Part shown: positions 1-5,581 of the stretch, piece by piece | Layout: each line of letters opens with the position of its first letter | Position numbering within the stretch: position 1 is the stretch's first letter | Assembly: GCA_030621075.1 (NCBI GenBank) | Contig: JAUXII010000018.1 | Span: forward strand, 1 to 8,910 | Reading direction: 5' to 3' | Source: Lentimicrobiaceae bacterium | Lineage (GTDB): Bacteria; Bacteroidota; Bacteroidia; Bacteroidales; JAGONC01 | DNA length: 8,910 nucleotides | Program-made: the position numbers and the translations under genes | Notes under the pieces: generated by a model | The model's input: the letters and a program-made list of their open reading frames with translations, nothing else | What the model was told of the DNA's origin: nothing | The model's database searches: none

Positions 1-27
1 TATGCACCGGACTGGCGAGCACGTACG
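1..27 (+). other. possible 3' part of group II intron domain V (partial)
   Basis: The segment reads TATGC..., then a roughly 12-base insert, then GCACGTACG. From memory, bacterial group II intron domain V has GAGCCGUAU, a short distal hairpin, then ACGUACGGUUC. The UAU and ACGUACG halves match in order and spacing, and the distal part could form a small hairpin. The 5' strand of the basal stem would lie outside the window, and the following TTTTTC only loosely matches GGUUC. This is similarity by eye, with no intron-encoded protein visible. Confidence 0.27.
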
Positions 28-1050
28 TTTTTCGGAGGTTACCCCATGACTTAAGTCATGGGTTTGGTACAGTTTTAGAATGTTTGTTACAAAAGAGGGA
101 ATATCGTATTCCTGGTCGAAAACTTTATATAATTCTCCAAGCATGGGGAACCGGCCGTTTAATTTATTTCCCTTCATGAGTTTTTCATGAAAAATAGTAA
201 CAGCTATTTTTCCTTCCAGCACAACCTTATCAGATATTTCTTTCGTAAAAAATCCCTTTCCAATTAATAATCCCAGGGTTCGGTTCCTGCTTAAATCATT
301 CAAAGCAGTAAGGCTAAAATCACCATAGCCGCAATACTTGAACATGGTTTTCTTTTGGCCGCCAAGCTCAAGCATAATCTCACGCATTTCATTGTATGCA
401 TGTGTCAGGATCAAAAATCGAAGATTTGCTGAATTGAAATTGGCATCCACAATTCCAATAATGATGGCATAAATATTTTTTAAGATGCTTAATAATTCTA
501 CGCCGATTATGTCGTATGTAAAATCAAGATAGATATTTGTATCGGAAAAAACCTCCGAAAATAGTTTAATACACTCTTTCCTATGAGTTCCAAGAGTGAA
601 AGATGTTGGTGAGTTGTTTATTATTTCACGAGCAAATGTCGGGCCTTTCAATGCACAAACAGGATTGTCAAACAGGTCGCTCAAATCTTCCACAATTGTT
701 TTTTTGTTTTTCCCAAAACCTTTCGCAAGATTTACCAAAATGCTTTGACTGTTAAGATGTTGTTTGATTTTTAACAGATAATCTACAATGGCGGTAGATG
801 GAATAGCCAGCAAAATAATGTCGGCTTGATTGATGATGCTTTCGTCGGCAGTGGCTGCCAGGGATGCGTTAAGTTTGATATTTGGAAAGTACTTTAGATT
901 GATATGATTTGTATTGATAGACGTTACAACATCAGATTCAATGCTTAAAATTACCACTTGCAAATTATCTTTTGCCGAGAGGATTTGTCCAAGCGCAGTG
1001 CCAAGTGTTCCGCCACCGAGAATCACAATTTTTTTTATCTGATCAGTCAT
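1..1050 (-). CDS. gpsA: GpsA-like NAD(P)-dependent glycerol-3-phosphate dehydrogenase, runs off left edge
   Basis: Reading from ATG at 1050 the frame stays open for 350 codons to the window edge. The family reduces dihydroxyacetone phosphate to sn-glycerol 3-phosphate in the cytoplasm, for phospholipid synthesis. A Rossmann glycine loop (GGGTLGTAL) is at residues 12-20. The family's active-site positions are present: Lys110 (LAKGF), the KGPTFA motif near 135-140, GVELLSILKN with Lys191, Asn209, GYGDF with Asp244, and SRNR at 254-257. The protein is divergent: the usual GSWGTA loop and the DGLGxGDNTKAAL stretch are altered, although key polar residues remain. Recognisable homology ends near residue 328, about where the family normally stops. 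The next 20 or so residues come from a palindrome and a structured-RNA-like sequence, so the original C-terminus and stop seem displaced. A TATATTTG match lies upstream. The family assignment is secure; equivalence to the housekeeping gpsA is less so. Confidence 0.85.
   Translation of the reverse strand, partial: MTDQIKKIVILGGGTLGTALGQILSAKDNLQVVILSIESDVVTSINTNHINLKYFPNIKLNASLAATADESIINQADIILLAIPSTAIVDYLLKIKQHLNSQSILVNLAKGFGKNKKTIVEDLSDLFDNPVCALKGPTFAREIINNSPTSFTLGTHRKECIKLFSEVFSDTNIYLDFTYDIIGVELLSILKNIYAIIIGIVDANFNSANLRFLILTHAYNEMREIMLELGGQKKTMFKYCGYGDFSLTALNDLSRNRTLGLLIGKGFFTKEISDKVVLEGKIAVTIFHEKLMKGNKLNGRFPMLGELYKVFDQEYDIPSFVTNILKLYQTHDLSHGVTSEKRTCSPVRCI
28..62. repeat. CGGAGG-headed palindromic element, copy A
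   Basis: A T-run and CGGAGG (33-38) lead into GGTTAC and then a perfect 20-bp palindrome at 43-62 (arms CCCATGACTT/AAGTCATGGG). It lies within the last readable codons of the gpsA frame, where it encodes HDLSHG on the minus strand. Copy B at 1121-1166 shares the TTTTTCGGAGG, GGTTAC and GTCA...GGG...AACCTCCG blocks. The short conserved foot plus hairpin resembles the architecture of REP elements mobilised by RAYT/IS200-type transposases. That parallel is inference. Confidence 0.6.
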
Positions 1051-1091
1051 AGTATGAATTTTGGTAACAACCCGACATAATTTTTTTTGTG

Positions 1092-1099
1092 CAAATATA
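1092..1099 (-). promoter_or_regulatory. candidate -7 element of the gpsA promoter (TATATTTG)
   Basis: On the minus strand this is a perfect match to the Bacteroidota -7 consensus TAnnTTTG, 42 bases upstream of the gpsA ATG, which predicts a leader of roughly 35 bases. No clear TTTG -33 box is visible about 20 bases further upstream, so support rests on the -7 match and its position. Confidence 0.5.
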
Positions 1100-1120
1100 C
1101 GCAGAAAGCATGAAAGAATT

Positions 1121-1166
1121 TATGCGGAGGTTCCCTCTGACCTTTAAAGGTTACTTTTTTCGGAGG
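1121..1166. repeat. CGGAGG-bounded palindromic element, copy B
   Basis: CGGAGG occurs at 1125-1130 and again at 1161-1166 in direct orientation. Between them is a perfect 12-bp palindrome ACCTTTAAAGGT (1140-1151), followed by GGTTAC and a T-run. Read on the minus strand it contains GTCAGAGGGAACCTCCG, close to GTCATGGGGTAACCTCCG of copy A at 28-62. It lies just upstream of the gpsA promoter and 130 bp before the glycosyltransferase start, so it could also affect local transcription. Confidence 0.5.
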
Positions 1167-1234
1167 AAATATAAGGAAATGGAGTGTCTATTGAAAGATA
1201 ATGATGGTTAACTTCATTCTTTGTCTCTTATTAA

Positions 1235-1269
1235 TTTGGGGGATATTATAATGTCTTTATCTATCTTTG
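1235..1269 (+). promoter_or_regulatory. candidate promoter for the glycosyltransferase gene
   Basis: TATCTTTG at 1262-1269 is a perfect TAnnTTTG -7 match, 28 bases before the ATG at 1298. A TTTG at 1235-1238 could be the -33 box. The spacer of 23 bases is slightly longer than the usual 19-21, so the -33 call is weaker than the -7. Confidence 0.5.
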
Positions 1270-1297
1270 CGCTCCTAACTCTTTAGATTTTATTTGT

Positions 1298-2500
1298 ATG
1301 CTACACATAGGAATGGTTGTTGACAATGAGTTTTACCAGGATTCGCGGGTGATCCATGAAGCCAGGTACTTGATTGCCAAGGATTATGAGGTGTCGGTAT
1401 TGTGCCTTAATTTTGGTGAATATCCTGATTTAGAAGATTTTGAAGGAATAAAAATTGTCAGAATTTCTATTCCCAAAAAAATAAAAAATATTCTTTTTGG
1501 CTTGATGAATACTTTTCCTTTTTATGAACTTTTTTGGAAAAAGCATATTCGTCGTTTTATCCGGAAATACCGTATTGATGTATTGCATGTTCACGATCTA
1601 TACATGACGAAAGCGGTTCATTGGGGCAATAGAAAATTCAATTTGCCTGTTGTGCTTGACCTGCATGAAAATTACCCTTTCTTATTTGCCGGATTAACCT
1701 GGACAAATAAATTTCCGGCCCGGTTGCTTATCATGCCAATGAGGTGGTATGCACTTGAGAAAAAATACCTTGAATACGCTGATGATATCATTGTGTTAAG
1801 TGGAAACTATAAAATGAGCTTATTGGAAAAGTATAATTTCCTGAAGAAAGATAATATATATGTTTGTCCTAATTATCCTGATGTCAGGAGGTTAGAAGGT
1901 TTTTCGGTTGACAGGAACATTATTGATAAAGGATCAGACTTTATCCTTTTTTACTTTGGAAGAATTTCAAGGGACCGGGGAATAATAACATGTCTTGAAG
2001 GTTTGAGAGAGCTCAGAGCAAAAGGGATGAAGGTTCGTCTTTTACTTATTGGTCCGGTTGATAAAGCTGAGCGTGATTATTTTTTGAATTATTTTTCCGA
2101 TCCGGAGTTAAGTGAAAATATTATCTATTATCCGTGGAAAGATATTAAATATTTGCCTTCTTATATTTTAGTCAGTGATGTTTGTTTAAGTCCGATTGTT
2201 AAAAACGAACAGCATGATTCGGGAGTTGCCAACAAGGTGTTTCAATACATGTTGTTCGAACGGCCTGTCCTTGTCTCCGACAGCATTTCGCAAATGCATG
2301 TCATTATTCAGGAAAACTGCGGAGTGGTTTTTAAAAGTGAAGATGTAGACGACTTCACTGCGAAAGTTTTGCTGTTACTGGAAGACCCGGAACTCAGAGA
2401 AACCCTTGGGCGGAATGGAAAACGGGCTGTTAAGGAAAAGTATAATGCTGAGAAGGAAAGCTATGAACTAACACGGTTGTATGAGATGTATAACAGCTGA
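1298..2500 (+). CDS. glycosyltransferase, GT4-like (GT-B fold)
   Basis: This 400-residue soluble protein has the two-domain GT-B layout of CAZy family GT4. It should transfer a sugar from a nucleotide donor during surface polysaccharide or glycan assembly on the cytoplasmic face. The N-terminal acceptor domain includes DVLHVHDL (94-101), LDLHENYPF (120-128) and ADDIIVLS (161-168), the last typical of the end of that domain. The C-terminal donor domain starts around 214 with FILFYFGRISRDRGI, then LLLIGP (248-253) and the donor-binding region SPIVKNEQHDSGVANKVFQYM (298-318). The second Glu of the classical E-x7-E is replaced by Gln316 in a FQYM motif. There is no signal peptide or convincing membrane helix, and no Shine-Dalgarno is evident, as is usual in this phylum. 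ATG 1298 fits the candidate promoter. No other polysaccharide gene lies nearby, so donor and acceptor cannot be inferred. Confidence 0.88.
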   Translation: MLHIGMVVDNEFYQDSRVIHEARYLIAKDYEVSVLCLNFGEYPDLEDFEGIKIVRISIPKKIKNILFGLMNTFPFYELFWKKHIRRFIRKYRIDVLHVHDLYMTKAVHWGNRKFNLPVVLDLHENYPFLFAGLTWTNKFPARLLIMPMRWYALEKKYLEYADDIIVLSGNYKMSLLEKYNFLKKDNIYVCPNYPDVRRLEGFSVDRNIIDKGSDFILFYFGRISRDRGIITCLEGLRELRAKGMKVRLLLIGPVDKAERDYFLNYFSDPELSENIIYYPWKDIKYLPSYILVSDVCLSPIVKNEQHDSGVANKVFQYMLFERPVLVSDSISQMHVIIQENCGVVFKSEDVDDFTAKVLLLLEDPELRETLGRNGKRAVKEKYNAEKESYELTRLYEMYNS

Positions 2501-2512
2501 TGTGCCTCAGCT
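2495..2512. other. hairpin spanning both stop codons of convergent genes
   Basis: AGCTGA (2495-2500) and TCAGCT (2507-2512) form a perfect 6-bp stem with a 6-base loop. It covers the TGA of the glycosyltransferase and most of the TAG of nadC. No T-run follows on either strand, so it is not a classical intrinsic terminator, but no other termination signal is visible in the 10-bp gap between the genes. Confidence 0.35.
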
Positions 2513-3356
2513 AAAGGTTAGCAGGCAAGGCTTTCAAACTCATATCCAGACTTTTGATATGATGCGTTAATGCGCCTACTGAAATATAATCAACACCTGT
2601 TTCAGCATAGGCTCGTATGTTGTCAAGTGTGATTCCCCCTGAAGCTTCAGTTTCAAACCTTCCATCTATAACTTCTAACGCCTTTTTAAGGTCATGGGGC
2701 GAAAAATTATCAAGCATGATCCTGTTTATACCTCCGGTTTCAAGGACTTCTGATAATTCCCTGAAATTTCTAACCTCAATCTCAATTTTCAGCTTTTTTT
2801 TTGTTTTATTAAGATAGATTGTGGTAGCATCAATCGCCTGTCGAATACCTCCTGCAAAGTCAAGATGGTTATCCTTGATCATGATCATATCGTAAAGCCC
2901 AAAGCGGTGGTTGTAGCCTCCGCCGATCCTGACTGCAAGTTTCTCAATTTCGCGGAGAAGAGGTGTCGTTTTTCGTGTGTCGAGAAGTTTGGCGTTAAAC
3001 CCTTCAACCCGGCTTACTAGTGTGTGGGTATAGGTGGCTATTCCACTCATACGTTGCATGAAGTTCAAAGCCAGCCGCTCGGCCGAAAGCAGAGAAATTA
3101 CTTTGCCTTCAACAACAAAGGCAACATCTCCTTTTTTTATGTTAGTGCCGTCAGAAAGCAATGGCTTGAAGATAGTATGAGGATCAATCTTTGAGAAAAC
3201 CTTCTCAGCTATTTCCATCCCCGCTAATATTCCGGGTTCTTTTATCATCAAGCTGGCTTTTCCTTTTGCTGAAGCCGGTATTGTTGCCAGGCTGGTATGG
3301 TCGCCATCTCCAAGGTCCTCTCGTATAGCAAGCTCTATTAGATAATCAATGGTCAT
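2511..3356 (-). CDS. nadC: nicotinate-nucleotide pyrophosphorylase (quinolinate phosphoribosyltransferase)
   Basis: NadC makes nicotinate mononucleotide from quinolinate and phosphoribosyl pyrophosphate, releasing CO2 and pyrophosphate, in de novo NAD synthesis in the cytoplasm. From ATG 3356 the protein has 281 residues, the usual family length. Family signatures appear in order: REDLGDGDHTS near 12-22, RLALNFMQRMSGIAT near 94-108, LLDTRKTTP (124-132), GGGYNHR (145-151), MIKDNH (159-164), IEIEV (191-195), IMLDN (213-217), EASGGI (237-242) and VGALTH (260-265). The Lys, Arg and His residues that bind substrate phosphates and carboxylates are intact. A longer frame begins at GTG 3392 but adds 12 hydrophobic residues that overlap the upstream stop, so ATG 3356, just before the conserved TIDYLIELAIREDLGDGD, is preferred. 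It lies 35 bases after the DUF4783 gene and is probably cotranscribed with it. Confidence 0.95.
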   Translation of the reverse strand: MTIDYLIELAIREDLGDGDHTSLATIPASAKGKASLMIKEPGILAGMEIAEKVFSKIDPHTIFKPLLSDGTNIKKGDVAFVVEGKVISLLSAERLALNFMQRMSGIATYTHTLVSRVEGFNAKLLDTRKTTPLLREIEKLAVRIGGGYNHRFGLYDMIMIKDNHLDFAGGIRQAIDATTIYLNKTKKKLKIEIEVRNFRELSEVLETGGINRIMLDNFSPHDLKKALEVIDGRFETEASGGITLDNIRAYAETGVDYISVGALTHHIKSLDMSLKALPANL

Positions 3357-3391
3357 TTGATAATTGCAAAAAATCGTTAATAATAAAAACA

Positions 3392-3787
3392 CTAATCAGC
3401 TTCGAACTGCAATTGCTGAATAAGGTATTTACCTGAAATTTTTTTGATTAAAATGTAAACCCTGTAAGTTTTACCGGTTGCTTTATAAGTGCCTATTAAA
3501 TAGAGTGATCCGTTGTTTGACGACCCTTCATGATTAATTTCAAAAGATTCAGGGGGTATTTTGGAGAAAAAATCTTTAAGGATCAATTGGGCCTGGTTTT
3601 TACTGTAAGTCCCTTCATTACCTGGTAATGTAATATCTACCGTATTATTCAAATAAACGGCTAATTTTTCATCATCAGCCGCTCGAATAGCCGCTGTTAT
3701 CTCTGTTGTTACTGATTGGGGAACGGAATAGGAAAATCCCGTTACAAGAATAAATGAGATCAAAAATATAATTGGAGTTGTTTTCAT
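3392..3787 (-). CDS. exported DUF4783-family protein
   Basis: This 131-residue protein has a signal peptide (MKTT, then a hydrophobic run to about residue 21), so it is probably periplasmic or surface-associated. The mature part is a small alpha+beta domain resembling the NTF2-like fold. A helix carries ITAAIRAADDEKLAVYLNNTVDITLPG (30-56), followed by YSKNQAQLILKDFFSKIPPESF and strands around GSLYLIGTYKATGKTYRVYILIKK and KYLIQQLQFEAD. This matches DUF4783, common in Bacteroidota and often found beside nadC. No catalytic residues can be named and the function is unknown. It precedes nadC by 35 bases on the same strand. The next gene upstream is about 335 bp away, so this is probably the first gene of a two-gene unit. 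Confidence 0.85.
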   Translation of the reverse strand: MKTTPIIFLISFILVTGFSYSVPQSVTTEITAAIRAADDEKLAVYLNNTVDITLPGNEGTYSKNQAQLILKDFFSKIPPESFEINHEGSSNNGSLYLIGTYKATGKTYRVYILIKKISGKYLIQQLQFEAD

Positions 3788-3815
3788 AATAATATGTTAT
3801 CTGTTAATCTCGTTA

Positions 3816-3823
3816 CAAATATT
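3816..3823 (-). promoter_or_regulatory. candidate -7 element for DUF4783-nadC (AATATTTG)
   Basis: Read on the minus strand, AATATTTG differs from TAnnTTTG at one position and lies 28 bases upstream of the ATG at 3787. No convincing -33 TTTG is visible at the expected spacing. Confidence 0.35.
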
Positions 3824-3895
3824 AAACCAAGAATGATGTTTTTTAAAAGAAATATTTAACTTTAGGACAAAAATAGTAAGATAATTGATAAAAAC

Positions 3896-3979
3896 GAAAA
3901 GTGAAAAGCGAAAAGTGAGAAGCGAGAAGTGAGAAGTGAGAAGTGAAAAGTGAAAAGTGAGAAGCGAGAAGCGAGAAGA
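3896..3979. repeat. heptanucleotide tandem array, consensus GARAAGY, 12 units
   Basis: Twelve uninterrupted 7-base units follow one another from 3896: GAAAAGT, GAAAAGC, GAGAAGC, GAGAAGT and similar, the last being GAGAAGA. A degenerate thirteenth unit ends at 3986. Variation is confined to position 3 (A/G) and the last base. The plus strand is purine-rich, so a strongly strand-asymmetric duplex results. It lies between the 5' side of the DUF4783-nadC operon and a decayed frame. Seven is not a multiple of three, and stops occur, so it is not coding. Confidence 0.9.
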
Positions 3980-4137
3980 GAGAAAGGGCTACGTATCTTT
4001 ACAATGCTTTAAGCTATAATGATGTTTTTTTTGTTTCTAAGACTGCAGTTGATAAATATGGTTCTATTACAGAATTTAGTGAGGAAATTGATTTCCTCAG
4101 GAAGATAATGAAGGAGTGTAGATTATCGGGAAAGTGA
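3961..4137 (+). pseudogene. decayed 3' end of an unidentified gene
   Basis: A frame open from 3961 to TGA at 4135-4137 has no plausible start. It begins after an in-frame TGA at 3958 inside the heptad array. The last 50 or so codons read like a real protein tail: YNALSYNDVFFVSKTAVDKYG, then a charged helix EEIDFLRKIMKEC. It overlaps the 3' end of the lipoprotein gene by 15 bases on the opposite strand. I do not recognise the family. It may be the residue of a gene whose 5' part was lost at or replaced by the heptad repeats, or a chance frame. The rest of 3788-4122 holds only the candidate promoter and the heptad array. Confidence 0.35.
4080..4099. terminator. inverted repeat downstream of the TPR lipoprotein gene, possible terminator
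   Basis: TGAGGAAAT (4080-4088) and ATTTCCTCA (4091-4099) are perfect 9-bp arms around TG. As RNA this would fold as a 6-7 bp stem with a small loop, 24 bases beyond the stop of the minus-strand lipoprotein gene. The following minus-strand sequence is AT-rich but has no clean T-run, so the terminator role is tentative. Confidence 0.35.
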
Positions 4138-5469
4138 GATGATTTCAATTAACTGTTTAGTCAATTCGTTTTCCGGTGCACATTTGAGGGTTTCCATCGC
4201 TTCTTTTTCATTGCCGGTGAGTAATAATGCCAGGCCATAGTTGTGGTTACAGGTTGTACCATTCAGGTATTTTAACGCTTCCGTATAATTTCCTGTTTGT
4301 AAAGCCTGTATGCCTGAAAAATAGCTCATATCCATACCATTTTTCATAGCTAGCTGAATATATGTTTCAGCCTTCCCTGTATCGCCGGTTTTTAGTACAA
4401 TGGCCGCCATGTTATTAGCAATTATTGGATTTTTGGGTGATAGAGATGAAGCTTTGTTGAGGTATGGCACCGCTTTGTTGAACTCTTCGGCCATTATGTA
4501 AGTACAGGCAAGGTTGTTAGGAGCCCGCCAGTCTTCAGGATCTTTTTTTGCTGCCTTTTCATAGATTTGTTGTTTTTGCCGGTTGTTTTCCGTTAAAGTA
4601 GCAGCGTAAATAAGTTCTTTATAAGAAAGCAATTCAGGAGAAGAAATTGACAAGTGTGCAATTTCCATATTTGATCGTTTTTGTTCAACAAAAATGATAG
4701 TGAAGGTTGCTTTCCTGAGCGAAGGGAAAATATGTTGAACTATATCATTGTATTCACCGGATGATTTTAGTATTTGTTTATTGAGACTGGGATCATCGGT
4801 TTTTTGCAAGTTTGATATAATGGTGTTTTTGTTGTTGAGGTTGGAGTTTTCCAATGCTTGAACAAGCCCATCCCAGTCTTCGCCATGAGAAAGTATTTCA
4901 GTGTTATATAATTTTTCGGGAGAGATGGTTTTGTCAGCAATTTTTGATAAATATGTTGCGCCCGACTCAGCTCTTTTCTGTGAGAGACTAATATTATTTT
5001 TTACAGAGCCATCGGGTGAAGACCATGCCTCTACCTGTGCTTCCTTTATGGACCATCCGTTATTTAATAATTCTAACTGCTTTTTTAACTTTTGCCACGT
5101 AAACATATTTTTATTCATGACCGAATTTAAATCGATCGTGTACTTGTTTTTTTCGAAATATACTGTAATATCTTTTGTAAGAGTCGTTTCCTTTTTGTCG
5201 TAATATTTTGTTAGGCTCATGCTAAGATTTTCTGCTGTTTCACGGTTAGCCCACAAGATTTTTTCATCATGTACAATGAAGTTAGAGACTGCTGTTGTGT
5301 CTTCAGCAAAATAGTCGACAATATTTTTCTTCAGTTCCTGGGTGGGTGTATCAAAATTGTCTGATTGTCTATTATCTAATTTTTTTTGTACGTTACAACC
5401 AGAAACAATTATTATGCTAATGGTAAGCGACAGGATAGATTTAAATTTGATCTTCATGATATTTTTCAT
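4123..5469 (-). CDS. lipoprotein with degenerate OmpA-like domain and TPR repeats
   Basis: This 448-residue protein starts with a basic N-terminus, a hydrophobic stretch and the lipobox VSGC at 22-25, so Cys25 is probably lipidated. An Asp-rich tail-anchoring segment follows. Residues about 105-262 resemble the OmpA-like fold of Bacteroidota envelope lipoproteins. They contain WSSPDGS (149-155) with Asp153, LSQKRAESGATYL (162-174) with Arg166 where OmpA domains bind diaminopimelate, GEDWDGL (196-202), and a final strand near LRKATFTIIF (251-260). Residues about 313-430 form two to three TPR-like helical hairpins (APNNLACTYIMAEEFNKAVPYLNKA, then NPIIANNMAAIVLKTGDTGKAETYI), so it likely scaffolds other envelope proteins. 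The start could instead be the second Met (residue 5), since a GATCTTTG promoter-like box sits only 6 bases before the first ATG. The specific role is unknown. It lies downstream of the OmpA-SPOR gene, with a terminator between them. Confidence 0.8.
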   Translation of the reverse strand: MKNIMKIKFKSILSLTISIIIVSGCNVQKKLDNRQSDNFDTPTQELKKNIVDYFAEDTTAVSNFIVHDEKILWANRETAENLSMSLTKYYDKKETTLTKDITVYFEKNKYTIDLNSVMNKNMFTWQKLKKQLELLNNGWSIKEAQVEAWSSPDGSVKNNISLSQKRAESGATYLSKIADKTISPEKLYNTEILSHGEDWDGLVQALENSNLNNKNTIISNLQKTDDPSLNKQILKSSGEYNDIVQHIFPSLRKATFTIIFVEQKRSNMEIAHLSISSPELLSYKELIYAATLTENNRQKQQIYEKAAKKDPEDWRAPNNLACTYIMAEEFNKAVPYLNKASSLSPKNPIIANNMAAIVLKTGDTGKAETYIQLAMKNGMDMSYFSGIQALQTGNYTEALKYLNGTTCNHNYGLALLLTGNEKEAMETLKCAPENELTKQLIEIISLSR

Positions 5470-5474
5470 TTTTG

Positions 5475-5482
5475 CAAAGATC
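5475..5482 (-). promoter_or_regulatory. candidate -7 element of the TPR lipoprotein gene (GATCTTTG)
   Basis: On the minus strand GATCTTTG matches TAnnTTTG except at the first base. It is 6 bases from the ATG at 5469, so transcription would start at or inside the first codons. That favours the second ATG at 5457 or a nearly leaderless message. No -33 box is clear. Confidence 0.35.
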
Positions 5483-5511
5483 GAAAGATTCTTTTAAAAT
5501 AATAGAAAATA

Positions 5512-5554
5512 AAGGCGTTAGATCAGTATAATTAAATACATTCTCTAACGCCTT
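5512..5554 (-). terminator. terminator of the OmpA-SPOR gene
   Basis: AAGGCGTTAGA (5512-5522) and TCTAACGCCTT (5544-5554) form a perfect 11-bp stem with a 21-base AT-rich loop, 27 bases past the TAG of the minus-strand OmpA gene. On that strand it is followed by TATTTTCTATTATTTT. It separates this gene from the lipoprotein gene that follows. The loop is longer than ideal. Confidence 0.7.
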
Positions 5555-5581
5555 GGTAAACAACAGACAGTAAAATAAACT

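Noticed and set aside
1298..2500. Glycosyltransferase and gpsA as part of a capsule locus
   Set aside because: Only one glycosyltransferase is visible, the flanking genes are housekeeping and no flippase, polymerase or sugar-nucleotide gene is present.
2617..2817. Plus-strand frame inside nadC
   Set aside because: It is the antisense of a well-conserved enzyme gene and has no family features.
3357..3392. Longer nadC from a GTG start at 3392
   Set aside because: The extra 12 residues are hydrophobic, overlap the upstream stop and are not part of the NadC family; ATG 3356 precedes the conserved N-terminus.
3896..3986. Heptad array as CRISPR or coding repeat
   Set aside because: Units are contiguous without spacers, and 7-base units with in-frame TGA cannot encode a repeat protein.
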